From the NCBI GenBank assembly GCA_964343805.1, contig CAYFLR010000043.1, positions 1-51,654 of the forward strand: a stretch of DNA of 51,654 nucleotides, written 5' to 3'. Below are positions 16,960 through 26,182 of this stretch, in pieces (within the stretch, counting starts at the first letter, position 1; every line of letters begins with the position of its first letter). This DNA comes from CAYFLR01 sp964343805. GTDB lineage: Bacteria > Bdellovibrionota_B > Oligoflexia > CAYFLR01. The position numbers were made by a program, and so were the translations under genes. The notes under the pieces were generated by a model. The model was not told the DNA's origin, did not search any database, and saw only the letters and a program-made list of their open reading frames with translations.

Positions 16960-18153
16960 ATGGATCTAAAGAAGATCGTCCCCCACTACCGACAACCAAA
17001 AAAATTAATCCGGAAAAGCAATTTTTCTGACCCCTACTTTGTTAGCAAGTACGCTTTTTCTCCCTATATGGCCTGCAGCCATGCGTGTAAATATTGTGAT
17101 GGGAGAGCAGAAAAGTACTATGTGGAAGGCGACTTTGAAACAGACATTGTGGTTCGTCAAAATATACCCGAACTCTTAGAGCAAGAGCTACCTAAATTGA
17201 GAGAAAATGGGACCATCATCATTGGCTCGGGAATTTCAGATCCTTACCAAAACATCGAAGAGCGAGAACAGCTCATGAGAGCCTCCCTCCAAATCATGAT
17301 CGAACACTCATTTTCCGTATCGGTCATGACCAAATCCCATCTAATCCTTCGCGATCTTGATCTCATTAAACAAATTCATCAGCAAAGTGGCTTTTGCCTT
17401 ATGGTCTCCCTCACCTTTACTGATGATGAAGAACGAAAGGTTTTTGAACCAGGAGCTAGCAGTGTGGAAGAGCGACTAGCTATGATTCAAAAGTTTAAAC
17501 AAAATGGTATTCCCATCGGAGTCCTTACCATGCCGTTCATTCCTTTTATTTCAGCTACGGAACCCAATATTGAAAAACTCTTTCGGAAATTAAAGGACTT
17601 ACAAGTGGACTTTATTATGCCAGGAGATCTCACCTTACGACCAGGCAGACAAAAAGAGACTTTCCTAAAAATCATTCAGCAACAATACCCAGAGCTAAAT
17701 AGTCGATTTGAAAGTCTTTATAGGGAAAATAAAGTTTCCGGAGCTCCTTTATCTAGCTACAGTAAAAACATCTACGCTCAGTGTGAGCAGCTCCTAGGAA
17801 AACTAGGTATCACTCCAGAGATTCCCCATGCTATTTATCAAGGTAAATTCCCTCTCTATGATGAAGCCTTTATCTTACTCCATCACATGAAAAATCTCTA
17901 TCATCGCAAAGGGATTGACATCCTCCCTCTGAAAAGAGAGTTAGCTGCCTTGACGGATTGGCTCAAGGTTCAAAAGCCAATTTTTAATCGAAAAAGAAGC
18001 TGGAACCAAGACTGCTTAGAAAAGGAGTTTATAGCTGCCTTGGAAGATAATAACAAGCCCCTTATAAAAAACGAGAAACTTAATAGCTTTTTACGAAAGA
18101 TCCTAAAGGATAAAAAGATCTTTGATTATAGGACACTTAAAACTAGCCCTTAA
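16960..18153 (+). CDS. Radical SAM protein of the spore-photoproduct-lyase-like group
   Basis: 397 residues. CSHACKYC (Cys39, Cys43, Cys46) is the C-x3-C-x2-C motif that binds a 4Fe-4S cluster and S-adenosylmethionine. YAFSPYMACSHACKYCDGRA and GSGISDPYQNIEE are typical of the SplB-like radical SAM proteins found widely in non-spore-forming bacteria. DNA repair or another radical reaction is possible; the substrate is not determined. No signal peptide, so cytoplasmic. It starts three bases after the preceding gene without a clear ribosome binding site of its own, so translation is probably coupled. Its end overlaps the convergent acyltransferase by 11 bases. Confidence 0.85.
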   Translation: MDLKKIVPHYRQPKKLIRKSNFSDPYFVSKYAFSPYMACSHACKYCDGRAEKYYVEGDFETDIVVRQNIPELLEQELPKLRENGTIIIGSGISDPYQNIEEREQLMRASLQIMIEHSFSVSVMTKSHLILRDLDLIKQIHQQSGFCLMVSLTFTDDEERKVFEPGASSVEERLAMIQKFKQNGIPIGVLTMPFIPFISATEPNIEKLFRKLKDLQVDFIMPGDLTLRPGRQKETFLKIIQQQYPELNSRFESLYRENKVSGAPLSSYSKNIYAQCEQLLGKLGITPEIPHAIYQGKFPLYDEAFILLHHMKNLYHRKGIDILPLKRELAALTDWLKVQKPIFNRKRSWNQDCLEKEFIAALEDNNKPLIKNEKLNSFLRKILKDKKIFDYRTLKTSP

Positions 18154-19294
18154 CTCTCATGGATTTAGGATAGAACTTATGAGAACGGTCCTTCCAATAA
18201 TTTGCCAATTTAGAATAATGAAGCCTCGTCTGAGCCCTTATGTAAAATTCCAATTTAAAAAGACCATAGGAAGCAAAAATCACCACTATAAATGATACAG
18301 CTCCAAAGTATAAGTTGGAGTACCATGTAGGACTTTTTTGCGCCCAGGTTAAAAAGGGGTATCTCAAAAAGCTATTAACCAGAAAGACATACATGGATAG
18401 GTTCCCTAAGACAAATACTTTGTGGCTAAAGAAATCCCATCTATTGATGAGATGGAAGCTAATTCGAAACAAGAACAATATTAAAACTAAGGCACTAAAA
18501 TGAGAAAGATACCAAAAGGGCTCAAAGAAGTTTCCTAAAATAAAGAGCCCCAGAAAAAAGGGAATCCAAAGCAAGCTAAACTCAAAATTCTTACGATGGG
18601 CTAAAAAGATGCCCAGCGAAAACTCAGGTAAATGACCTAAAATAGTGGCAAAAAAGTTAAAATCAACGTCCCGCAAATGATAGGTCAACTGTAAACCGAG
18701 GAGAGAAATTATAACTAATGGGAAAATTCCTTTTTTAAGAAATAGTCCTCTTAAAAACGGGAAAACGAGATAGAACTGAACAATAAAGGGAAGAAACCAC
18801 CAAGGTCCTTGAGGCTTCATAGCTTCATGAGGGACAATATTAGATAAGAAGGTGAGTTTTAAAAACAGGGATTCCCAGTTCCAATACAAATATTTAATGG
18901 GACCCGTATAGCTATAACAAAACCCCTCGTACAACAACCATAAGATGATCGCCAACAAAAAGGGAGGATATAGCTTGAAAATTCGACCCTTGATAAATTT
19001 AAAATAGTCTATACTTTCTATATTTAAGAACTTTTTGGATAATCCGTAAGCTGATAAGAAGATAAAGATCTGAACACCAAAGTGTCCCAAATAGCTCATT
19101 ATAATTCGATAGCTATCAGCTGTCTGATGAGTTAACTGATAGAGGAAGCTTTCGAGCAAACTATAATCAAAGCTAAATTGGTTCTCACGCGGAAGTTTAT
19201 CCACTCGATGCATAAAGTTATGGGCTACTATGAGAAAAATACCCAAACCCTTATAGAGCGTCACTGTCTTTTTTGTAAGATCTTGAAAAACCAT
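18143..19294 (-). CDS. Membrane acyltransferase (acyltransferase family 3)
   Basis: 383 residues with about ten hydrophobic segments. LYKGLGIFLIVAHNFMHRVD near the N-terminus holds the catalytic-type histidine, and HFGVQIFIFLSAYGLSKKF and PWWFLPFIVQFYLVFPFLRG match the OafA/YrhL family, which transfers acetyl or other acyl groups from the cytoplasm to surface sugars or lipids. The start follows a short AAGAG. It stands alone, with no sugar-synthesis genes nearby, so the acceptor cannot be guessed. The gene converges on the radical SAM gene with an 11-base overlap at the 3' ends. Confidence 0.88.
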   Translation of the reverse strand: MVFQDLTKKTVTLYKGLGIFLIVAHNFMHRVDKLPRENQFSFDYSLLESFLYQLTHQTADSYRIIMSYLGHFGVQIFIFLSAYGLSKKFLNIESIDYFKFIKGRIFKLYPPFLLAIILWLLYEGFCYSYTGPIKYLYWNWESLFLKLTFLSNIVPHEAMKPQGPWWFLPFIVQFYLVFPFLRGLFLKKGIFPLVIISLLGLQLTYHLRDVDFNFFATILGHLPEFSLGIFLAHRKNFEFSLLWIPFFLGLFILGNFFEPFWYLSHFSALVLILFLFRISFHLINRWDFFSHKVFVLGNLSMYVFLVNSFLRYPFLTWAQKSPTWYSNLYFGAVSFIVVIFASYGLFKLEFYIRAQTRLHYSKLANYWKDRSHKFYPKSMRVKG

Positions 19295-19413
19295 CTCTTA
19301 AACATCTTATTTTACTGCTTTTTAATACGCTTTTTATTGCTTTCGCAATTTAACCTTTTACTTTTACCACATTATAAGGGGTAATTCAAGACTTGAAGGG
19401 CTTATAAGAGGAA

Positions 19414-20397
19414 TTAGAAAGGAGATTTTTCAAAGTACTCATATCTTTGATTTTGATAAATCAAGAATTGTAAATTTTCTGAAAAGGTGAGTTCACTCTC
19501 TGTTTGTAAGTCCACACTGCGAGCACTTTGTGCCCTGGCACAGAGATCTCCGTTAAAACTAACGGTATTATTATTCCCATTTTTGTTAAAATTCAGTGAA
19601 TCTTTATAGCTATCTACGATCTCCACCGGGCCTCTTGTTCCTTGCCTTTTCTGACAAGCATAATCCTCTTCCAACAGATAATAGGAGCGTCCTTCAATTT
19701 CACTAAAGATCATCATATCATTGTCTTTAGTAAACTCTGGATTTTTATCGTACACATAAAGGTTACCTTGATAGCGGATGCGCTTCTCATTACCAATATA
19801 TACTGTCAATTCACTATGCCTGATAGGGCTTGCAATCAAAGTCACTTCATCACTACAACCATCCCCATGATTGATTGCGGTTTCTTGATCCTCCGCAAAG
19901 CTGATCTTACCTTTATAGGTAAAAATGAGATTCCCTGCCTGTGTCATACAGGTATAGCCATCTTCCAAATGATAGAAGGTTTTACCTTGATATTTCATAT
20001 ACAAATTAGAAAGACCTTCCCTTGGACTTGGTTGAACTTGATCTATTTCTTGCTCTTTATCCTCTTGTTCTGACTTATCACTCGCTACTTCCTCTTCACC
20101 TTGTTGTTCTTCGGTTCTTGCAGAGGTCTTGTCATCCATCTCCTCTTCTTTATCTCTTTTATCCTCTTTGGGAGTTATTTCAGCATCATTGATTATCTTT
20201 CTTTTGGGAATAGGGGTTTCTCTTTTTTCCAGATCTTTGGCACTGGCTGGTCCCCCATTTGCTGAAGAGTTTGATTTAAGATCAATCTGCCTCTTATCCT
20301 GTTGAAAAGATCCCGGAGCACCACAATTTTGAAAAGCGAGCATGATAGTGAAGAGCAAGCAGATAAGAAACCCAAGAAATAGTTTTTTTAATTTCAT
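19414..20397 (-). CDS. Lipoprotein with two tandem cysteine-containing repeats
   Basis: 327 residues. The signal peptide ends at the lipobox-like LAFQNC. Residues about 30-130 are a long charged linker rich in Lys, Glu, Asp and Gln. The C-terminal part holds two related units of about 90 residues: the first has KTFYHLEDGYTCM and GDGCSDEVTL, the second RSYYLLEEDYACQ and NGDLCARAQS, each ending in a strand and RYQGNLYVY or YQNQRYEYF. Each unit has one cysteine pair, so each probably forms one disulfide. No family recognised. The two-unit plan suggests a binding protein at the cell surface. Confidence 0.65.
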   Translation of the reverse strand: MKLKKLFLGFLICLLFTIMLAFQNCGAPGSFQQDKRQIDLKSNSSANGGPASAKDLEKRETPIPKRKIINDAEITPKEDKRDKEEEMDDKTSARTEEQQGEEEVASDKSEQEDKEQEIDQVQPSPREGLSNLYMKYQGKTFYHLEDGYTCMTQAGNLIFTYKGKISFAEDQETAINHGDGCSDEVTLIASPIRHSELTVYIGNEKRIRYQGNLYVYDKNPEFTKDNDMMIFSEIEGRSYYLLEEDYACQKRQGTRGPVEIVDSYKDSLNFNKNGNNNTVSFNGDLCARAQSARSVDLQTESELTFSENLQFLIYQNQRYEYFEKSPF

Positions 20398-20540
20398 GAT
20401 TAAGCTCCCAAAGAAGACTATATATACAAGCTACAATACTTTTCGGCATATTCCCTTTTCCACTTCAATAAATCGAATTACCCTTTTAACTTTCAGCAGT
20501 TAGATTGCAGCAAAAGCAGAAATTCTTATTTTTCTAGGTT

Positions 20541-20556
20541 TGGCAAAAAATTTGCA
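20541..20556 (+). promoter_or_regulatory. Sigma-54 promoter (-24/-12)
   Basis: TGGCAAAAAATTTGCA matches TGGCA at -24 and TTGCA at -12 with exact spacing (GG and GC in register). The predicted start is near 20567, 60 bases ahead of the lipoprotein gene at 20627. Sigma-54 promoters need an enhancer-binding activator; no such gene is in the window. A small hairpin (CTCATT/AATGAG, 20586-20603) lies in the leader. Confidence 0.7.
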
Positions 20557-20626
20557 ATTCAGAAGCAATCACATCCTATTGAGCACTCATTAGGATGAAT
20601 GAGCAACCAGCAAAAAGTTGAGCTTT

Positions 20627-22363
20627 ATGAAATATAACCTCTTATTAATATACACCTTTTTCATAGCATTGAGTTCATGTGGACAGATGGAGCATGAGCC
20701 ATCTACCACCAAATTGAATGAAAAGGTCAGCCCTTCAATGCAAAATAATTGGTCAACCTGTCGAACTTTTTTGCAGGTAGATGCAGCTGAACTTTACTAC
20801 CGTGTGGGAAATCCACTCACCGAAGAGAGTTTAAATCCGATCATTGTGAATAACCGATTAGGGGACACTCTCCCTAAGGATTACCTTCTAAACGAAAGAG
20901 CATTTCTCATCTATTTACTTGATTTAATAAAAGAAAAAGTTTCCAAAAGGGCTCTAGCCAAAGCGGTGGAAATGCATTATTTGGTGGCTCCGCAAATTGG
21001 TATCGCCCAAGGATGGCAAGTTCATAAAACCGAAATAATTCCAGAACTGATCCGTGATATTTTTTGCCCCAATGGCTGTAGCAAAAAACAAGAAAACATT
21101 ATAAAAAGCTCCCTTGAAACAATGAAAAAAGCAAATCAGAAGAGATGGACCTATCAAGAAATTACTAATGAGCTGAATCAAAAACTGGAGCAAATAAAAA
21201 AGAACCTTAACCAAGCCAAACAAAGTTCAATAGAATATCAAAAGTACACCCAATCCTACTATGAACTCTATCAAAGTCCGTGGGCCAGCTTACTGGTGAC
21301 TCCCATTTTACAAAAAAAACTCCCTCCTATGGTCTCTTTTTATAGATTACAGGATGAAGAAATAAACACCCATTCTTATTTCCTACACACCCCCCATGTG
21401 GAACTCGCCTTCCGTGAATATCGCCAGCTGCTGCAAAATAATTGGAACAGTGATCAGGGTCTTTTTGCAAAGCCCCATACCTCTCTAACTTTGATAGAAC
21501 TTTATCGCAGTTTTGTTCTGCTCACATCTTCGGCGCCAGAGATTACCGGAGAAGTATTTGAGGAAAATAAGGAAATTCAACCCTATTTTTGTCAGTTTTT
21601 TCGCAATTTAGATCACTTTCTCCTCTCAAATAATCTGGAATCAAATATTAGTTCCTTTGAATGGTACCTTGCCCCTTTAGCAGTGGGCCTTATGGGGGTT
21701 ACCGTCTTTACCGCTGGGGCTCCGCTCCTTGCTCTTAAAGCAATTTTTTGGGTTATGACCGGTCTCACCGCCGCAGATTTGTCTTATAAATTCTATCAAA
21801 CCAAGGATATGGATCGAGAGGCTCAGCAAACCAGTCAAGCATTGATGGTGGGGCGAATCGAAGGAGCCAATTTAGCTAAATATCAAAAAAAGCAAAAGAA
21901 CCTGCAAGACACTCAAAAAGCCATTTTCACCGTTGCGGTGATGGAATTTATCGGCCAAAGGATCGGATGGGGAGTTTTAAAAGGCGCAGGTAAAATGTTT
22001 AAGAGAATGTCTGAGACAGATATGATTAACCACTTTACCAAACTCTTTCATTCAAATAAGGGCAAACTAAGAGTTGAATTAAGATCAGAGGGAGTCAACT
22101 TCGCTAAAGATATTCCTCACTTCGTAAGAAACACCTCGAATGAAAGACTTTATGAGATCCTGATGGGGAAAAGTGATCTCGGGGTAGGAAGAATTTTAGT
22201 CGCCACTGATACAGCCACCGAGATTGTAAAGCAAAGCTATCTGCTAATGGATGGAGAAGTCTTTCAAGATGTAAACCCACTCGACATGATTTTAAATGGA
22301 GTCGGACCTCAAAAGGTGAACCTGGAGGGCCAAAAGCAACTCCAGGAACGTCTTTCAAGATAA
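20627..22363 (+). CDS. Large lipoprotein with membrane helices, unknown function
   Basis: 578 residues from the ATG at 20627; a TTG at 20618 is the alternative, and neither has a strong ribosome binding site. Lipobox IALSSC. The first 330 residues look helical and soluble (KKANQKRWTYQEITNELNQK is a probable coiled coil). About residues 345-385 are hydrophobic (APLAVGLMGVTVFTAGAPLL). The last 150 residues are again charged. It is the single gene behind the sigma-54 promoter at 20541 and is convergent with dnaK, 7 bases apart. No family recognised; the regulation suggests a role switched on under a specific condition. Confidence 0.65.
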   Translation: MKYNLLLIYTFFIALSSCGQMEHEPSTTKLNEKVSPSMQNNWSTCRTFLQVDAAELYYRVGNPLTEESLNPIIVNNRLGDTLPKDYLLNERAFLIYLLDLIKEKVSKRALAKAVEMHYLVAPQIGIAQGWQVHKTEIIPELIRDIFCPNGCSKKQENIIKSSLETMKKANQKRWTYQEITNELNQKLEQIKKNLNQAKQSSIEYQKYTQSYYELYQSPWASLLVTPILQKKLPPMVSFYRLQDEEINTHSYFLHTPHVELAFREYRQLLQNNWNSDQGLFAKPHTSLTLIELYRSFVLLTSSAPEITGEVFEENKEIQPYFCQFFRNLDHFLLSNNLESNISSFEWYLAPLAVGLMGVTVFTAGAPLLALKAIFWVMTGLTAADLSYKFYQTKDMDREAQQTSQALMVGRIEGANLAKYQKKQKNLQDTQKAIFTVAVMEFIGQRIGWGVLKGAGKMFKRMSETDMINHFTKLFHSNKGKLRVELRSEGVNFAKDIPHFVRNTSNERLYEILMGKSDLGVGRILVATDTATEIVKQSYLLMDGEVFQDVNPLDMILNGVGPQKVNLEGQKQLQERLSR

Positions 22364-22370
22364 GAAATTT

Positions 22371-24236
22371 CTAATTTTGGGTGTATTCTGCATCCACCAC
22401 ATCCTCTTCTCCACCATGAGATGGAGTCCCTTGCTGGTTATTCATGGTTTGACCCTTTTGTAGACTATTAGCCAACTCTTGCTGTAGATTATGAACAGCC
22501 TGGGTCAAAGTGGTCGCATCAGCCGTTTTCATAAGTGATTTGAGTTGTTCGACCTTGTGGTTCATTTCACTCATCACGTCAGGCTGGAGGCTATTTTGAG
22601 TACTTTTTAAAGTACGCTCCACTTCATTCACCGTACTTTCTGCAAGGTTAATAGCTTCCACTTTTTCTCTTCGCTTTCGATCCTCAACTTGGTTTTCTTC
22701 CGCCTGTTTGACCGCTCGATTGATTTCATCTTCCGTTAAACCGCTTCCCGCTTCAATTACAATGGCCTGTTTTTGCCCGGTGTTCTTATCAATGGCTGAG
22801 ACATTAACAATTCCGTTGGCATCAATATCAAAGGCCACTTCTATTTGGGGCATACCCCTTTCGGCAGGAGCAATTCCACTCAACTGAAATTGACCCAATA
22901 TCCGATTGTCTCCTGCAAATTCACGCTCTCCTTGCAAGACTTTGATTCCCACCGAAGTTTGGTTATCCCTGGCAGTGGAAAAAACCTCAGTTTTCTTAAT
23001 CGGGATGGTGGAATTTCTGTCTATCAATTTGGTCATAACTCCGCCCAAAGTCTCTATACCGAGGGATAAGGGGGTTACATCTAAAAGTAAGACATCCGCT
23101 ACATCACCCGCTAAAACCCCCGCTTGGATAGCAGCTCCCATGGCCACCACTTCATCCGGGTTCACTCCTTTATTAGGCTCTTTGCCAAAAAGTTCTTGCA
23201 CCATTTTTTGCACTTTAGGAATTCGAGTCGAGCCTCCCACCAGGATCACCTCATCTATTTCACCCGTTTCCATCCCGGCATCTTCTAGAGCTGATAGGCA
23301 TGGCTTTTTAAGATCTTCTAGCACCCCTTCAATAAGTTTCTCAAATTGACTGCGGGTGATTTGCACATTGAGATGCTTAGGTCCATTGTTATCTGCTGTT
23401 ATAAAGGGAAGATTGATATCCGTTTCCATCGTTGTGGAAAGTTCTATTTTGGCTTTTTCCACAGCCTCTTTGAGTCGTTGTTTGGCCATTGGATCCGCAG
23501 CGAGATCGATTCCTTGCTCTTTTTTAAACAAAGTCATCACATGGTCCATAAGAATCTCATCAATATTGTCTCCGCCTAAATGGGTATCACCATTGGTAGA
23601 TAATACCTCTACCACACTGTCACCCAACTCTAAGATGGACACATCGAATGTCCCTCCACCAAAATCAAAGACCGCAATTTTACCCTCTTGCTTTTTATCT
23701 AAACCATAAGCTAAAGCAGCCGCGGTGGGTTCATTAATAATCCTTTTCACGTCGAGACCTGCTATTTTACCGGCATCCACCGTGGCTTGCCTTTGACTAT
23801 CGTTAAAATAAGCCGGTACTGTAATCACCGCATCGGTTACCTTTTCACCCAGAAACTCTTCAGCTGCTTGTTTTAATTTAATAAGCACCTCTGCAGAAAT
23901 TTCTGGCGGAGATTTTACTTCTCCTTTCACCTTTATTTGACAACTTTGATCCTTACTTGCTTGCACCTGATAGGGAACTTTTTCTGCCTCTTTTTCCACC
24001 TCACTAAATTGACTTCCCATAAACCGTTTCACGGAATAAACGGTATTTTCCGGATTAGTAATGGCCTGCCTTTTCGCCACCTGACCGGCTAAAATTTGAC
24101 CCTCTTTGGTATAAGCCACCACGGAAGGAGTGGTTCTGTTTCCTTCATTGTTTAAAATAACTTCTGGCTTGCCCCCTTCTACATAGGCCACCACTGAATT
24201 TGTTGTACCTAAATCAATTCCGATTGTTTTACTCAT
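22371..24236 (-). CDS. dnaK: Hsp70 chaperone DnaK
   Basis: 621 residues from the ATG at 24236, behind GGAGG; the longer start at 24248 overlaps that site. Hsp70 uses ATP hydrolysis to bind and release unfolded segments. GIDLGTTNSVVAYVEGG, the VFDFGGGTFDVSIL phosphate loop, ILVGGSTRIPKVQ and the substrate-domain segment LLDVTPLSLGIETLGG are all present, and the tail ends in EDVVDAEY as usual. The full length is kept. Neither grpE nor dnaJ is adjacent, unlike the common operon, so this may be a stand-alone or second copy. The predicted promoter region is only 173 bases to the next gene. Confidence 0.98.
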   Translation of the reverse strand: MSKTIGIDLGTTNSVVAYVEGGKPEVILNNEGNRTTPSVVAYTKEGQILAGQVAKRQAITNPENTVYSVKRFMGSQFSEVEKEAEKVPYQVQASKDQSCQIKVKGEVKSPPEISAEVLIKLKQAAEEFLGEKVTDAVITVPAYFNDSQRQATVDAGKIAGLDVKRIINEPTAAALAYGLDKKQEGKIAVFDFGGGTFDVSILELGDSVVEVLSTNGDTHLGGDNIDEILMDHVMTLFKKEQGIDLAADPMAKQRLKEAVEKAKIELSTTMETDINLPFITADNNGPKHLNVQITRSQFEKLIEGVLEDLKKPCLSALEDAGMETGEIDEVILVGGSTRIPKVQKMVQELFGKEPNKGVNPDEVVAMGAAIQAGVLAGDVADVLLLDVTPLSLGIETLGGVMTKLIDRNSTIPIKKTEVFSTARDNQTSVGIKVLQGEREFAGDNRILGQFQLSGIAPAERGMPQIEVAFDIDANGIVNVSAIDKNTGQKQAIVIEAGSGLTEDEINRAVKQAEENQVEDRKRREKVEAINLAESTVNEVERTLKSTQNSLQPDVMSEMNHKVEQLKSLMKTADATTLTQAVHNLQQELANSLQKGQTMNNQQGTPSHGGEEDVVDAEYTQN

Positions 24237-24409
24237 AATAACCTCCATTCTTGGGCATTCCTCTAAAAATTACACTTGTAAGCTAGGTATTCCAAATAGT
24301 ATGCCAACTTTTTTTCAACCTTTTATCAATGAGTTAAACAGGAGACTCTATGACTCCGTACAAAAAGAGAAGTCATTTACCCTTTCCGAGGCATACTATT
24401 TCCCATTTT

Positions 24410-26182
24410 TTATTTTATTTTTCTTAAGATGGATTTGAGTCTTTTCAAATGAGGAGCAGAACCAATTTTAAGTTGGCCGTACTGCATTTCTATATAGATG
24501 GCAATAAATTCTTGGTGGAGATGAAAGTGGGGCACATTGGCTTGTTTGATCTTATGTTCGAGGGTTCGAGGCCCCATGGAAGCAGTCTTAGCTATTCCCA
24601 TTTTACTTATTTTTTCCACATACTGATGGTAGAAAACTTGATGAGCCAACTGTTTCGGCCGGGCATTGATAACTTTCACCAAAATCATGATAAAAATAAC
24701 CAGGGCAGTGAAAAGTAAGGTACCATAAACATCTTTAATATCATGGCCCAGAGCACTTATCAGCCTCACTAATTTATATAAAGCGGTATTGATTTTGAAA
24801 CCGGCCCAATCAATCAGACGAGCAATAATAGTGCCGGCTAAAAAATTATGAAATTGTTGTCCTCCGATGGCGATACGCTCTGGTTCAATTGTTGCTGTGG
24901 GATCAATGCGTATCCAACTATTGATCTGTTCATCCCAAATCTCATTCCAAGCATGGGCATCCGCATTGGTGATTGTGTAAAAACCTGTAAAAGGATTAAA
25001 CTCCCCACCTTGAAATCCAGTAACGATACGGGTTGGAACCCCCATCCCTCGAGCTAAAATACCAAAGGCGGAAGAAAAGTGCTCACAAAAACCCACTTTG
25101 GTTTTAAATAAAAACTTATCAATTCCAATGTGTCCCCAATATTCTAGCTCTAAAGAGTATCTAAAATCCTGGTTTTTAAAATAGTTTAAAATAGTTTCTG
25201 CTTTCTCTCTGTTTGTTCTCCCTTCCCTATTCAAATCCTTTATAAGTGCCCAGACCGCTTTTGAAAGATCTGGTGGCAATTGTAAATTCTCTTCACTCTC
25301 CTCTTTGGTTAAAGGGATTCCCTTAGGTAACTTATGGGAAAAGGCTTGATAAAATGTCCGTTGATTATTGGCCTTTTTTGAAGACACAAAAATATTTGCC
25401 GATAGAGGAAGAGTTTTAAAATTGTCTGAATCAATTCCAATGGGAGTATCTAAAGCAAAAAGATTATTTTTGTAGAGCGGCTCTAAAAAAATGAGCTGTT
25501 TAATTGCAAAAATTGGTTTGAGAGAATTGGTAAATACCTTTTCTGTTTTCGATTTCACAAAAGACCAGTTCATACCTTTGGTGAAATTGAGCATACTCCC
25601 ACGCCAATAGAGAGACGAAGAGTTAAGGGTAAAGTCTTCAACTCGAGCTCTAAAAACAGTTTTATGTTACTTTACCAGGCGACTCACGCTTCCAGGTTGG
25701 AGGGTATTAGAAAAACCTGAACGGGCGACCTTGGTTTCCATTTCCCACAGATTCCCAAAATACTTTGGAAACAGAAAAAAGACTGCCAACAATACCGGAA
25801 TAGTCTGCAGTAACATGCGAATGATAGGTTTTAACATGGAGCCAAGAGCATGAAGAGTTCCCACAGGTTGATGGATTTGAATCAAACAAAAAACCAAATA
25901 TCCTAAATCAAATAGGAGGAAAATATTCCAAAATAAGAGACTCGACTGCAAGGTCCAACCTAATATTAACAGCATGGAGCTAAAAATAATAAGCATGGTC
26001 CTTTGATAGCTTAGAGGAAAAAGTAATCTAAATAGGAGATAGAGTGTGATTGATCCGATCACAATGGGGAAAGGGCCCGGATCTTCAGAAATGGATGTTA
26101 AAAAAAGTAATATTCCCAGTAAAACATGCGCCAAGCCAATCAGACGTATCAATTTCTGAGGGATATTGTTTTCGTGATTCAT
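24410..26182 (-). pseudogene. TgpA-type membrane transglutaminase (DUF3488 plus transglutaminase), cut by one in-frame TAA
   Basis: Two frames, 25670-26182 and 24410-25594, share one reading frame and are separated by a TAA at 25667-25669. Across it the sequence reads PGSVSRLVK-stop-HKTVFRARVE, then SSLYWRGS, which is the TgpA pattern after its last N-terminal helix. The joined protein would have 590 codons. The first 145 residues hold about five membrane helices. The core has the transglutaminase triad: GFCEHFSSAF (Cys), NADAHAWNEI (His) and RIDPTA (Asp); a further membrane helix and a cytoplasmic tail follow. TgpA proteins are periplasmic peptidase or crosslinking enzymes. The start overlaps the DUF58 stop by four bases. 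Nonsense mutation, sequence error and readthrough remain open. Confidence 0.85.

Noticed and set aside
16954..16960. General recoding of TAA as a sense codon
   Set aside because: A TAA separates the secreted protein from the radical SAM protein in the same frame, and parvulin, MoxR, TM2 and barrel genes all end at TAA exactly where their families end. TAA must work as a stop.
22364..22373. AGAAATTTCT as a terminator between the lipoprotein gene and dnaK
   Set aside because: A 10-base palindrome with no loop cannot form a useful RNA hairpin.
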